Shown here: piece by piece, positions 16,584 to 24,804 of the stretch
How positions within the stretch are numbered: the first letter of the stretch is position 1
Layout of the letters: each line of letters starts with the position of its first letter
NCBI GenBank assembly: GCA_031389585.1
Contig: JANMSS010000116.1
Location: 1 to 47,085 of the forward strand
Source: CADEEN01 sp031389585
Lineage (GTDB): Bacteria; Pseudomonadota; Gammaproteobacteria; Burkholderiales; Burkholderiaceae_C
Reading direction: 5' to 3'
DNA length: 47,085 nucleotides
Position numbers and translations under genes: made by a program
Notes under the pieces: generated by a model
The model's database searches: none
The model's input: only the letters and a program-made list of their open reading frames with translations
What the model was told of the DNA's origin: nothing

Positions 16584-17267
16584 ATGCTGCAGCTGGTGAT
16601 CGGCAACAAGAACTATTCATCGTGGTCGATGCGGCCATGGGTGCTGATGCGTCACTTCGGCATCGACTTCGCCGAGGTCAAGCTGCGTTTTGATTTCACG
16701 CCGGACTCTGCCTTCTACCGAGAGTTGGCGCGCCATACCCCGGCGGGCCGGGTTCCGGTGCTGCTGATCGACGGCTTCGCGGTCTGGGACACGCTGGCGA
16801 TTGCCGAGACATTGGCGGACCGGTTCCCGGACTTGCCGCTGCGGCCGCGTGACGCGCTACAGCGCTCCCGCGCCCGCAGTCTGGCCGCCGAGATGCACGC
16901 CGGCTTCACGGCCCTGCGCAACCATTGCCCGATGAACATCGAGGCCGTGCTGCCTGAGGTCGGCGCGCGGGTTCTGGCTGCTGAAATCGGCGTGCGGCGC
17001 GACCTCGCGCGCATCGACCAGATGTGGAGCGAACAACTGGCTGCGAGCGGAGGCCCGTTCCTGTTTGGCGCGTTTGGTGCGGTCGATGCGTACTACGCGC
17101 CGGTAGTTGCGCGCGTTCGAGGCTATGCGCTGCCGCTCTCTGCCCCGGCGCAGGGCTACGTCGAGCGCCTGTGGGCTTCGCCGGGCGTGTCAGCCTGGGT
17201 GACCGATGCGCTGGCCGAGCGCGACTTCCTTGACTTCGAGGAGCCGTACCGCAAGGCTCGCACCTGA
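16584..17267 (+). CDS. Glutathione S-transferase family protein
   Basis: 227 residues. Thioredoxin-like N-terminal GST domain (LVIGNKNYSSWSMRPWVLMRHFGI, with RVPVLLIDGFAVWDTLAIAETLAD forming the cis-Pro and glutathione-gamma-glutamyl binding region) and an all-helical C-terminal domain (PFLFGAFGAVDAYYAPVVARVRGYAL). The subgroup with NKNYSSWSMRPW is widespread in proteobacteria and close to maleylacetoacetate isomerase/zeta-like GSTs; the substrate is unknown. AAGGAG at 16571-16576 supports the start. It is convergent with trmB, whose stop lies 11 bp away. Confidence 0.9.
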   Translation: MLQLVIGNKNYSSWSMRPWVLMRHFGIDFAEVKLRFDFTPDSAFYRELARHTPAGRVPVLLIDGFAVWDTLAIAETLADRFPDLPLRPRDALQRSRARSLAAEMHAGFTALRNHCPMNIEAVLPEVGARVLAAEIGVRRDLARIDQMWSEQLAASGGPFLFGAFGAVDAYYAPVVARVRGYALPLSAPAQGYVERLWASPGVSAWVTDALAERDFLDFEEPYRKART

Positions 17268-17277
17268 AGCTGCGCGC

Positions 17278-17982
17278 TCAGCGTCGCCTGAAGAGCAAGT
17301 CCCAGACGCCGTGGCCGAGGTTCAGACCCCGCTGCTCGAACTTGGTCAACGGCCGGTAGTCGGGTCGCGGCGCAAAGCCGTCGCAGGTGTTGGTCAGCGA
17401 GGGCTCTGCGGCCAGCACGGCCTGCATCTGCTCGGCATAGGGCTGCCAGTCGGTGGCGCAATGCAGCCTGCCGCCCGGTGCCAGGCGTGAGGCGATCAGG
17501 GCGACGAAAGCCGGCTGGATCAGGCGGCGCTTGTGGTGCTTCTTCTTGTGCCAGGGGTCAGGGAAAAACACATGCAATCCGGCCAGTGAGGCCGGCGCGA
17601 TCATTGCCTCCAGCACCGCGACCGCGTCGTGTTGCAGCAGACGCAGGTTGGTCAACCCGGCCTGATCGATGCGCTGCAGCAGCGCCCCGACACCCGGAGC
17701 GTGGACCTCGATACCGATGAAGTCGCGCTCGGGCTGCGCGGCTGCGATGCTTGCCGTGGCCTGGCCCATGCCAAAGCCGATCTCCACCACGAGCGGCGCA
17801 CGGCGGCCGAACACCGTAACCGTGTCGAGTGGCTTGGCCTCGAACGGCAGCACGAAACGCGGCCCGAGTTCGGCCAGCGCGCGCGCCTGGCCGCTGCCCA
17901 TGCGGCCGGCGCGCAAGACATAGCTGCGGATGGCTCGCGGCGGCGTGCTGGGCTGGCTCGCGGGGGGCACCAAGTCGCTCAT
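17278..17982 (-). CDS. trmB: tRNA (guanine-N7-)-methyltransferase
   Basis: 234 residues; methylates N7 of G46 in the tRNA variable loop using SAM. Motifs: RSYVLRAGRMGSGQARAL near the N terminus, SAM-binding VVEIGFGMGQATASIA, FIGIEVHAPGVGALL, and the diagnostic HVFFPDPWHKKKHHKRRL, then LAPGGRLHCATDWQPYAEQM and TKFEQRGLNLGHGVWDL. The ATG at 17982 starts the protein at the family-typical position; the frame upstream is non-coding in character. It is divergent from the tRNA-Gly gene, 263 bp away, and convergent with the GST gene. In that 263-bp gap only a weak TAGAAT (18230-18235) upstream of the tRNA was noticed. Confidence 0.95.
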   Translation of the reverse strand: MSDLVPPASQPSTPPRAIRSYVLRAGRMGSGQARALAELGPRFVLPFEAKPLDTVTVFGRRAPLVVEIGFGMGQATASIAAAQPERDFIGIEVHAPGVGALLQRIDQAGLTNLRLLQHDAVAVLEAMIAPASLAGLHVFFPDPWHKKKHHKRRLIQPAFVALIASRLAPGGRLHCATDWQPYAEQMQAVLAAEPSLTNTCDGFAPRPDYRPLTKFEQRGLNLGHGVWDLLFRRR

Positions 17983-18245
17983 AGTGCCTATTGTCGCAAG
18001 CCACCACGCCCTGGGCGACGCAGCAGTGCGCGAGTGTTGCGAAGCCTGTCCGGCATTCGCGCCTGTACCGCGTTCAGCATCCAAGGAGTTTCGCGATCGC
18101 GGACACGCCGTGTAGCGGCGAGACACGTTCTAAACCCCAGGGCCGCGCGCCAAAGTGGGCTCACCAAGCCGCAACCAATGCCGCGCTGGACTGGCTGGAA
18201 AGCGGCCGACCGATGCGCTGTTGCCACGCTAGAATCTGCCGCGCC

Positions 18246-18319
18246 GCGGGTGTAGTTCAATGGTAGAACGGCAGCTTCCCAAGCTTCATACGAGGGTTCG
18301 ATTCCCTTCACCCGCTCCA
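18246..18319 (+). tRNA. tRNA-Gly (anticodon CCC)
   Basis: 74 nt including an encoded CCA. Acceptor arms GCGGGTG (18246-18252) and CACCCGC (18309-18315) pair fully, discriminator T, CCA at 18317-18319. D arm GTTC/GAAC, anticodon loop TTCCCAA (18276-18282) with CCC at 18278-18280, T arm GAGGG-TTCGATT-CCCTT. The anticodon stem GCAGC/GCTTC contains one C-U mismatch at its second pair. TAGAAT at 18230-18235 is a possible -10 box. Confidence 0.95.
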
Positions 18320-18326
18320 ACTTGAT

Positions 18327-18350
18327 GGGGCCCCGCGTGGGGCCCCTTGT
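18327..18350 (+). terminator. Weak hairpin after tRNA-Gly
   Basis: Repeated GGGGCCCC (18327-18334 and 18339-18346) can pair across a 4-base loop and is followed by TTGTT. The T tract is poor, so this is only a possible terminator or tRNA 3' processing structure. Confidence 0.4.
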
Positions 18351-18360
18351 TCACTCGCTG

Positions 18361-19257
18361 ATGACGCCGCAGGTCCCGCCCAAACCCACCGCCACGCTGT
18401 TGTGCGTGGGCCTGACAGTGCCCGGCGCGACATGTTGTGCGACCCTGGACGAGGCCACCTTGCATCTGCGCGAGGTGAGCTATGAGGTCATGGTGGCCTC
18501 GACACCCGCCGAAGAACTGCTGCATTGGGCCTCGCTGTCGCACGCCGTGCTCGATAGCGCCGTGGTGGCGTTGTTGTCCGAGGCCCCGGCCGAACCCGTG
18601 CTGGCCGCGCTGCTCGAGCATGGTGTGCAGGACATCGTCGTGCAGATCGATACCCCCGCCGAGGCTCTGCAGCGGCGCATGGACATTGCAGTGCGGCGCA
18701 AGGCGCTGGACCGCATGGCGCGCAAGGCCTTTGCCACCGACCTGGCCACGGGCCTGCCCAACCACAGCCAACTGCTCGAGCACATGACCCATCTGCTTGC
18801 GCTGCGCGAGCGCGAGCCCGCGCCGATGGCGGTGATTGCGTTGCGCATCGAGGGTCTGGCCACGGTGCAGGCCTCGCTCGGCATCGAATCGTCCAATGTG
18901 CTGCGGCGCAAGGTGGCGGTGCGCCTGCGCGCCAGCCTGCGTGCCAGCGACGTGGTGGCCTCGATCGGCAACGATGCGTTCCTCGTCTTGCTGGCCTGGG
19001 TTGACGCGGCCACCGATGGCGAACGTGTGATGGCCAAGCTGGTGCAGTCGCTGCGCCAGCCGTTCAATGTCGCCGGCACCGATGTCGCCGTGGCGGTGAG
19101 CGCCGGGCTGGCGCTGTACCCCGAGCATGGAAAGACGGCCGACGCGTTGTTGCGCCGCTCGGTCGGTCAGGCGGCGAGCCTGGCCACCGTCGGCCGCAGT
19201 GGCTTCGCCAACCGGGTTGAACGCGGACCCAGCACGGCCGCCAACGACGACGCCTGA
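18361..19257 (+). CDS. Degenerate GGDEF-domain protein
   Basis: 298 residues from the ATG at 18361 (an earlier TTG at 18322 would lie inside the hairpin after the tRNA). The first about 120 residues form an alpha/beta segment with receiver-like alternation (TLLCVGLTVPG, SAVVALLSEAP, GVQDIVVQID) but no clear phospho-acceptor site. From residue about 130, DLATGLPNHSQLLEHM and VIALRIEGLATVQASLGIESSNVLRRKVAVRL match the beginning of a GGDEF domain; VAVSAGLALYPEHGKTADALLRRS matches its end. The active-site signature itself reads SIGNDAFLVLL in place of GGDEF, so it should not make cyclic-di-GMP. A binding or scaffold role is possible. It stands between tRNA-Gly and alaS. Confidence 0.82.
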   Translation: MTPQVPPKPTATLLCVGLTVPGATCCATLDEATLHLREVSYEVMVASTPAEELLHWASLSHAVLDSAVVALLSEAPAEPVLAALLEHGVQDIVVQIDTPAEALQRRMDIAVRRKALDRMARKAFATDLATGLPNHSQLLEHMTHLLALREREPAPMAVIALRIEGLATVQASLGIESSNVLRRKVAVRLRASLRASDVVASIGNDAFLVLLAWVDAATDGERVMAKLVQSLRQPFNVAGTDVAVAVSAGLALYPEHGKTADALLRRSVGQAASLATVGRSGFANRVERGPSTAANDDA

Positions 19258-19332
19258 ATCTGGGGCGCGTCACTCGCCCACGCGGGTTCGCTGACCGGCG
19301 GCCACGGCCGCAGTTGGACTGCACCGCCTTCC

Positions 19333-19338
19333 TATAAT
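19333..19338 (+). promoter_or_regulatory. Candidate -10 box for alaS
   Basis: A consensus TATAAT 71 bp before the alaS start. The only -35-like hexamer, TTGGAC (19314-19319), is 13 bp away, which is too short for a normal spacer, so the -35 assignment is open. Confidence 0.55.
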
Positions 19339-19409
19339 CAAAAGTCGCGCGCTGACAAGTCACCTCCAAGCCATTTCGCGCGCCTTGCCTGCCACCTGAG
19401 AGCCCCTGG

Positions 19410-22181
19410 ATGAAAGCCGCCGAGATCCGCGCCACGTTCCTGAAGTACTTCGAGTCCAAGGGCCACCAGGTCGTGGACTCGTCGCCCGTGGTGCCCGGAG
19501 ACGACCCGACCCTGCTGTTCACCAACGCCGGGATGAACCAGTTCAAGGACGTGTTCCTTGGCTTTGACAAGCGCCCCTACGCGCGGGCGGCGACCTCGCA
19601 AAAGTGCATCCGCGCCGGCGGCAAGCACAACGACCTCGAGAACGTGGGCTACACCGCTCGCCACCTGACGTTCTTCGAAATGCTGGGCAACTTCAGCTTC
19701 GGCGACTACTTCAAGCGCGACGCGCTGGTGTTCGCCTGGGAACTGTTGACCGAGCATTTCAAGCTGCCCAAGGAAAAGCTCTGGGCCACCGTCTACGCCG
19801 AGGACGACGAGGCCTACGACATCTGGTTGAAGGTGATCGGCCTGCCGGCCGAGCGCATCGTGCGCATCGGCGACAACAACGGCGCGCGCTATGCGTCGGA
19901 CAACTTCTGGATGATGGGCGACACCGGCCCCTGCGGCCCGTGCAGCGAGATCTTCTATGACCACGGCCCGGCGGTGGCCGGCGGCCCGCCCGGTTCGCCC
20001 GAGCAGGACGGCGACCGCTACGTCGAGATCTGGAACAACGTCTTCATGCAGTTCAACCGCAGCGAAGATGGTGTGATGCACAAGCTGCCCAAGCCGAGCG
20101 TCGATACGGGCATGGGGTTGGAGCGGCTGGCGACCGTGCTGCAAGGCGTGCACACCGTCTTCCAGGTCGATCTGTTCATGCGCTTGCTTGACGAGGCCAA
20201 GCGCTCTGTCGATGCGGCGGGTGGTGGCAATTGCGATCGCGAATCGCCGTCGTTGAAAGTCATCGCCGATCACATCCGCGCCTGCGCCTTCACCGTCGCC
20301 GACGGTGTGATTCCGGGCAACGAGGGTCGCGGCTACGTGCTGCGGCGGATTGCGCGGCGCGCCATTCGCCATGGCTACAAGCTCGGTGCGCGCAAGCCCT
20401 TCTTCCATTCGCTGGTTGCGCCGCTGGCGGCCGAGATGGGCGATGCCTACCCCGAGCTGCGCCGCGATGCCGCGCGCGTGACCGAGGTGCTGAAGCAGGA
20501 AGAGGAGCGCTTCTTCCAGACCATCGCCAATGGGATGGAGATCCTCGAGGGCGCACTTGTGCAGCCCGACGCGGGGCAGGTGACGATCGCGGGTCTGGCG
20601 CCGAAGGTCATTGTGTCCGTTCGCCCTGAGCCTGTCGAAGGGCAGGCTTCGACAAGCTCAGCCCGAACGGTTGCGCTGACGGGTGTGGCGGCGTCGGGGC
20701 ACGCTGGGCAGCTTGCAGTGCTTCCGGGTGACCTCGCCTTCAAGCTGCACGACACCTTCGGTTTCCCGCTCGACCTGACGGCGGACGTCTGCCGCGAGCG
20801 CGGCGTCGCCGTCGACGAGGCCGGCTTCAACGCCGCAATGAGTCGCCAGCGCGAACAGGCTCGTGCAGCGGGCAAGTTCAAGCTGGCGCAAGGCCTGGCC
20901 TACAGCGGCGCCGACACGGCTTTCCACGGCTACGAGCACCTGGTCTGCGAGCACAGTAAAGTCACGGCGCTGTATATCGACGGCGCGCCGGTGAACCGCG
21001 CACGCGCTGGCGACGACGTGGTGATCGTGCTCGACCACACGCCGTTCTACGCCGAGAGCGGCGGCCAGGTCGGCGATGCCGGCGAGTTGCGCAACGCGCG
21101 CGCCCGCGTGATCGTCGAGGACACGACCAAGATCCAGGCGGCCGTATTCGCTCACCAGGGTCGCATTGTCGAAGGAGAGGTCGAGGTCGGCGACAGCTTT
21201 GTCGCCCGCATCGACGCCGAGCGCCGTGCCAAGACCGTGCGCAACCACAGCGCCACGCACTTGATGCACAAGGCGCTGCGCGAGGTGCTGGGCGCGCATG
21301 TGCAGCAGAAGGGCTCGCTGGTGAACGCCGAGCGCACGCGCTTCGATTTCGCGCACAACGCGCCGGTCACCGATGCGCAGGTTCGGCAAGTTGAGGCGAT
21401 CGTCAACGCCGAGATTCTGGCCAATGCGGCGACGCAGGCGCGCGTGATGGGCATCGAGGACGCGCAAAAATGCGGCGCCATGATGCTGTTCGGCGAGAAG
21501 TACGGCGAAGAGGTGCGCGTGCTCGACATCGGCAGCTCGCGCGAGCTCTGCGGCGGCACGCATGTGCAGCGCTGCGGCGACATCGGCCTGTTCAAGATCG
21601 TTGCCGAGGGCGGGGTGGCGGCCGGCATCCGGCGCGTCGAGGCCGTCACCGGCGACAACGCGTTGGCCTATCTGCAGCAGATCGAGAGCACGCTGGGCGG
21701 CGTGGCCGGCGCGTTGAAGGTGACACCCACCGAGGTGCCGGCACGCGTCAGCGCAACGCTGGATCAGGTGCGTGCGCTCGAAAAGGAAATTGCTGCGCTG
21801 AAGGGCAAGCTGGCGTCATCGCAGGGCGACGAACTGATGGCCCAGGCGGTCGATGTCAAGGGCCTGAAGGTGCTGGCCGCGGTGCTCGATGGTGCTGACG
21901 CGAAAACGCTGCGCGAGACGATGGACAAGTTGAAGGACAAGCTCAAGAGCGCCGCCATCGTGCTCGCCGCCGTCGATGGCGGCAAGGTGCAGATTGCCGC
22001 CGGCGTGACGGCCGACCACATGGGCCGCGTCAAGGCCGGCGAGCTGGTCAATTTCGTGGCCCAGCAGGTAGGAGGCAAGGGCGGCGGCAAGGCCGACATG
22101 GCGATGGCCGGTGGCACGGATGCCGCGGCATTGCCCAAGGCGTTGGCGTCGGTCGCAGGCTGGGTGGCTGAGCGTGCCTGA
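19410..22181 (+). CDS. alaS: Alanyl-tRNA synthetase
   Basis: 923 residues, about 45 longer than usual. Class II catalytic core at the N terminus (RATFLKYFESKGHQVVDSSPVVP, DPTLLFTNAGMNQFKDVFLG, CIRAGGKHNDLENVG, FFEMLGNFSFGDYFK), tRNA-recognition helices, editing domain with H613-SAT-H617 and C714-GGT-H718 as zinc ligands, and the C-terminal DHHA1-like domain with Gly-rich GGKGGGKADMAMAGG. Between EILEGAL and FKLHDTFGFPLDLTADVC the chain contains an extra segment of about 45 residues, 18 of which (SVRPEPVEG to SSARTV) are encoded by a REP-like palindrome; see the repeat at 20617. The frame is kept, and all catalytic motifs are intact, so the gene is expected to be functional. The next gene overlaps its end by 8 nt. 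Confidence 0.97.
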   Translation: MKAAEIRATFLKYFESKGHQVVDSSPVVPGDDPTLLFTNAGMNQFKDVFLGFDKRPYARAATSQKCIRAGGKHNDLENVGYTARHLTFFEMLGNFSFGDYFKRDALVFAWELLTEHFKLPKEKLWATVYAEDDEAYDIWLKVIGLPAERIVRIGDNNGARYASDNFWMMGDTGPCGPCSEIFYDHGPAVAGGPPGSPEQDGDRYVEIWNNVFMQFNRSEDGVMHKLPKPSVDTGMGLERLATVLQGVHTVFQVDLFMRLLDEAKRSVDAAGGGNCDRESPSLKVIADHIRACAFTVADGVIPGNEGRGYVLRRIARRAIRHGYKLGARKPFFHSLVAPLAAEMGDAYPELRRDAARVTEVLKQEEERFFQTIANGMEILEGALVQPDAGQVTIAGLAPKVIVSVRPEPVEGQASTSSARTVALTGVAASGHAGQLAVLPGDLAFKLHDTFGFPLDLTADVCRERGVAVDEAGFNAAMSRQREQARAAGKFKLAQGLAYSGADTAFHGYEHLVCEHSKVTALYIDGAPVNRARAGDDVVIVLDHTPFYAESGGQVGDAGELRNARARVIVEDTTKIQAAVFAHQGRIVEGEVEVGDSFVARIDAERRAKTVRNHSATHLMHKALREVLGAHVQQKGSLVNAERTRFDFAHNAPVTDAQVRQVEAIVNAEILANAATQARVMGIEDAQKCGAMMLFGEKYGEEVRVLDIGSSRELCGGTHVQRCGDIGLFKIVAEGGVAAGIRRVEAVTGDNALAYLQQIESTLGGVAGALKVTPTEVPARVSATLDQVRALEKEIAALKGKLASSQGDELMAQAVDVKGLKVLAAVLDGADAKTLRETMDKLKDKLKSAAIVLAAVDGGKVQIAAGVTADHMGRVKAGELVNFVAQQVGGKGGGKADMAMAGGTDAAALPKALASVAGWVAERA
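20617..20670. repeat. REP-like palindrome inserted in alaS
   Basis: 54 bp, exactly 18 codons. The arms CCGTTCGCCCTGAGCC/TGTCGAAG and CTTCGACA/AGCTCAGCCCGAACGG (24 bases each, two mismatches and one wobble) flank GGCAGG. Strings of this kind (GCCCTGAGC, CTGTCGAAGG) are a known dispersed repeat family of proteobacteria and usually intergenic. Translated here as VRPEPVEG and STSSARTV. Confidence 0.85.
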
Positions 22182-22707
22182 GGTCGGCGCAATCATCATC
22201 CGCCGACCGCGTCCGGCCGACGCCGCCGCGGTCGCGGCCACGATGGCCGATCCGCAGGTGCTGAGCGGCCTGATGCAAATGCCGTACGCGACCGAGGAAT
22301 TCTGGCGCAAGCGCATCGAGGAGATGCCGGTCGGGTCTGCGGTTCATGAACTGTTCCTGGTCGCCGAGCGCGACGGCACGGTGGTCGGCAATGCCGGCCT
22401 GACGCCGATGACTCATGTGCGCCGCCGCCATGTGATGGGCCTGGGGATGGCGGTCGCGCGCACTGCGCAGCGGCAGGGTGTCGGTGCGGCATTGATGCAG
22501 GCGCTGGTCGATTGGGCTGACCGCTGGGCCCAGGTCTTACGCCTGGAGTTGACCGTCTTTGCCGACAACGCCGCGGCGATTGCGCTGTACCGCAAGTTCG
22601 GCTTCGAGATCGAGGGCACGCACCGCGGCTTCGCATTGCGCGACGGTGTATTCGTCGACGTGCACTCGATGGCCCGACTTCATCCCGCGCCGCCGGTGAT
22701 CCGATGA
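22174..22707 (+). CDS. GNAT family N-acetyltransferase
   Basis: 177 residues from a GTG that overlaps alaS by 8 nt, implying translational coupling. A standard Acetyltransf_1 fold: IIIRRPRPADAAAVAATMADP at the N terminus, LFLVAERDGTVVGNAGLTPM, GMAVARTAQRQGVGAALMQALVDWAD (acetyl-CoA pyrophosphate loop RQGVGA) and LTVFADNAAAIALYRKFGFEIEGTHRGFALRDGVFVDVHSMARL, the ending typical of YhhY/RimJ-like enzymes. The substrate is unknown; YhhY-type members acetylate free amino acids or their analogues. It overlaps the following hydrolase gene by 4 nt (ATGA). Confidence 0.9.
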   Translation: MPEVGAIIIRRPRPADAAAVAATMADPQVLSGLMQMPYATEEFWRKRIEEMPVGSAVHELFLVAERDGTVVGNAGLTPMTHVRRRHVMGLGMAVARTAQRQGVGAALMQALVDWADRWAQVLRLELTVFADNAAAIALYRKFGFEIEGTHRGFALRDGVFVDVHSMARLHPAPPVIR

Positions 22708-23558
22708 AGCCGTGGCGTGCGGCCGCCGCGGTGGCGCTGCTGGCGGCGGCGCTCGGGGCGCTGGCGCAGACGCGCGTTGAATTGCCCAGCCTGGATCGTC
22801 GCGACGGCGAGGCCGTGAAGCTGGTCGGCGATTGGTTTGCATCGGCAGCCCCAGGTGGCGCGCGGATCCCGGCCGTGCTGCTGTTGCACGGCTGTGGCGG
22901 CGCCTACGACAACAAGGGCGCGCTGTCGACGCGTTTGCGCGAGTACGCGGCAATGATCAACGCCGAGGGTTGGCACGCGCTGGTGCTGGACTCCATGACG
23001 CCGCGGGGCATCAGCGAGTTGTGCACACAGCGCACCGGCGCGCGAGCCATCACGCAGCCGCATCGCCGCCTGGATTCGCTCGGCGCGCTGGCCTGGATGG
23101 CGCAGCGGCCCGAGGTCGATGCCGCGCGGCTGGCAATGGTCGGCTGGTCGCATGGCGGCAGCGCGGTCCTTGCCGCCACCAACGAGCGGCAACGCGATGT
23201 CGCGCAATCGACCTTTCGCGCACGCGCGGCCGTTTCTTTCTATCCCGGCTGCACCGCGGAGTTGAACCGAGGCCACAAGCCGGTGGGACCTGTGCTGGTG
23301 TTGGTCGGCGAGCGCGATGACTGGACCGCGGCCGCGCCCTGCGTCGAGTTGGCTGCGCGCAGCGGCGGCGCAATGCGCACGGTGGTCTACCCCGAGGCCT
23401 TCCACGGCTTTGACGGCAGCGCCGCGCCGCGCGTGCGCCGCGACGTGCCCAACGGCGTCAACCCGGGGCAGGGCGTCACGGTCGGCGCCAATCCCGCCGC
23501 GAGAGAGGCCTCGCAGCGCGAGATGCTCACCTTCCTGCGGGAGCGGCTGGCGCCGTGA
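22704..23558 (+). CDS. Dienelactone hydrolase-like alpha/beta hydrolase, exported
   Basis: 284 residues. A signal peptide (MKPWRAAAAVALLAAALGALAQ) suggests periplasmic location. The alpha/beta hydrolase core shows VLLLHGCGGAYDNKG (oxyanion hole region), the nucleophile elbow MVGWSHGGSAVLAA with Ser in GWSHGG, an acid region LVGERDDWTAA and the catalytic His in VVYPEAFHGFDG. The nucleophile is Ser rather than the Cys of true dienelactone hydrolases, so an esterase-like activity is more likely. Coupled by ATGA to the GNAT gene upstream; coaBC follows 22 bp downstream. Substrate not deducible. Confidence 0.85.
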   Translation: MKPWRAAAAVALLAAALGALAQTRVELPSLDRRDGEAVKLVGDWFASAAPGGARIPAVLLLHGCGGAYDNKGALSTRLREYAAMINAEGWHALVLDSMTPRGISELCTQRTGARAITQPHRRLDSLGALAWMAQRPEVDAARLAMVGWSHGGSAVLAATNERQRDVAQSTFRARAAVSFYPGCTAELNRGHKPVGPVLVLVGERDDWTAAAPCVELAARSGGAMRTVVYPEAFHGFDGSAAPRVRRDVPNGVNPGQGVTVGANPAAREASQREMLTFLRERLAP

Positions 23559-23566
23559 GGCGCTGC

Positions 23567-23572
23567 TAGAGT
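23567..23572 (+). promoter_or_regulatory. Candidate -10 box of coaBC
   Basis: TAGAGT, eight bases before the ATG at 23581. No ribosome binding site lies in the interval, so a leaderless transcript is predicted if this box is used. Confidence 0.4.
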
Positions 23573-23580
23573 CGCGCACC

Positions 23581-24804
23581 ATGAGCGATCGACAAGACCT
23601 CGCTGGGCGCCACATCGTACTGGGCCTGACCGGCGGCATCGCCTGCTACAAGGCCGCCGAGCTGACGCGTGAACTGGTCAAGGCCGGCGCGACCGTGCAA
23701 GTCGTGATGACCGAAGCGGCCGAGCACTTCATCGGCGCGGTGACGCTGCAGGCGCTGTCCAACCGGCCGGTGTTCACCAGCCAATGGGATGCGCGCGAGG
23801 CCAACAACATGGCCCACATCAACCTGACACGCGAGGCCGATGCCATCTTGGTGGCGCCGGCCAGCGCCGATTTCATTGCGAAGCTGGTGCAAGGCCGGGC
23901 CGATGAATTGCTGAGCCTGGCCTGCCTGGCGCGACCGCTGGCGAAATGTGCCCTGCTGCTGGCGCCGGCGATGAACCGCGAGATGTGGGCCCACCCGGCC
24001 ACGCAGCGCAATGTCGCGCAGCTGGTGGCCGATGGTGCGCTGGTGCTAGGGCCCGCGGCCGGTGACCAGGCCTGCGGGGAAATCGGCGATGGCCGCATGC
24101 TCGAACCCGAGGAACTGCGCGACGAGCTGATCGCCTTCTTCCAGCCCAAGCTGCTGGCCGGACGTTCGGTGCTGGTCACGGCCGGCCCGACCTACGAAGC
24201 CATCGACCCGGTCCGTGGCATTACCAACCTGTCGAGCGGCAAGATGGGGTTTGCGGTGGCCCGCGCCGCCGCCGAGGCCGGCGCGCGGGTGACGCTTGTC
24301 GCGGGCCCGGTGGCTTTGCCGACGCCGCGCGGCGTGACCCGAATCGACGTGCGCAGCGCGCAGCAGATGCACGACACGGTACTGCCGGCGGCGGCAACGC
24401 ATGACGTCTTCGTCGGCACCGCCGCCGTGGCTGACTGGCGGACACAAAACGCGGCAGCACAGAAGATAAAGAAGGTCGCCGGGCGTGCGGTGCCGAGCCT
24501 GGACCTGACCGAGAACCCCGACATCCTGGCGGCGGTGGCGGCCCTGCCCAAGCCGCCGTTCTGTGTTGGCTTCGCCGCCGAGAGCGCCGATGTGGCCCGC
24601 CACGCGCGTGAAAAGTTGCTGCGCAAGAAGGTCCCGCTGATCGTCGGCAACCTCGGCCCGGCCGCCTTCGGTCAGGACGACAACGCGCTGTTGCTCGTCG
24701 ACGCACAGGGTGAGCGCGAGTTGCCGGGTGGCGGCCAGCGCGCCGACAAACTGGTGCTGGCGCGGCAGTTGATTGCCGACATCGCAAATCGACTGAAGAC
24801 ATGA
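23581..24804 (+). CDS. coaBC: Bifunctional phosphopantothenoylcysteine decarboxylase / phosphopantothenate-cysteine ligase
   Basis: 407 residues; two steps of coenzyme A synthesis. The CoaC (decarboxylase, FMN) half has VLGLTGGIACYKAAEL, NNMAHINLTREADAILVAPASADFIAKL with the active-site His, LAPAMNREMW and the catalytic Cys in GDQACGEIGDGRM. The CoaB (ligase) half starts at about residue 190 with VLVTAGPTYEAIDPVRGITNLSSGKMG and includes VGFAAES and KVPLIVGN. The ATG at 23581 is the family-typical start. It overlaps dut by 4 nt (ATGA); coaBC-dut is a widely conserved gene pair. Confidence 0.97.
   Translation: MSDRQDLAGRHIVLGLTGGIACYKAAELTRELVKAGATVQVVMTEAAEHFIGAVTLQALSNRPVFTSQWDAREANNMAHINLTREADAILVAPASADFIAKLVQGRADELLSLACLARPLAKCALLLAPAMNREMWAHPATQRNVAQLVADGALVLGPAAGDQACGEIGDGRMLEPEELRDELIAFFQPKLLAGRSVLVTAGPTYEAIDPVRGITNLSSGKMGFAVARAAAEAGARVTLVAGPVALPTPRGVTRIDVRSAQQMHDTVLPAAATHDVFVGTAAVADWRTQNAAAQKIKKVAGRAVPSLDLTENPDILAAVAALPKPPFCVGFAAESADVARHAREKLLRKKVPLIVGNLGPAAFGQDDNALLLVDAQGERELPGGGQRADKLVLARQLIADIANRLKT

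Noticed and set aside
18322..18360. TTG at 18322 as start of the GGDEF-like protein
   Set aside because: It would put the N terminus inside the hairpin just after the tRNA; the ATG at 18361 is more sensible.
19314..19338. TTGGAC-TATAAT as a complete promoter for alaS
   Set aside because: The spacer is 13 bp, too short for a sigma-70 promoter; only the -10 is kept.
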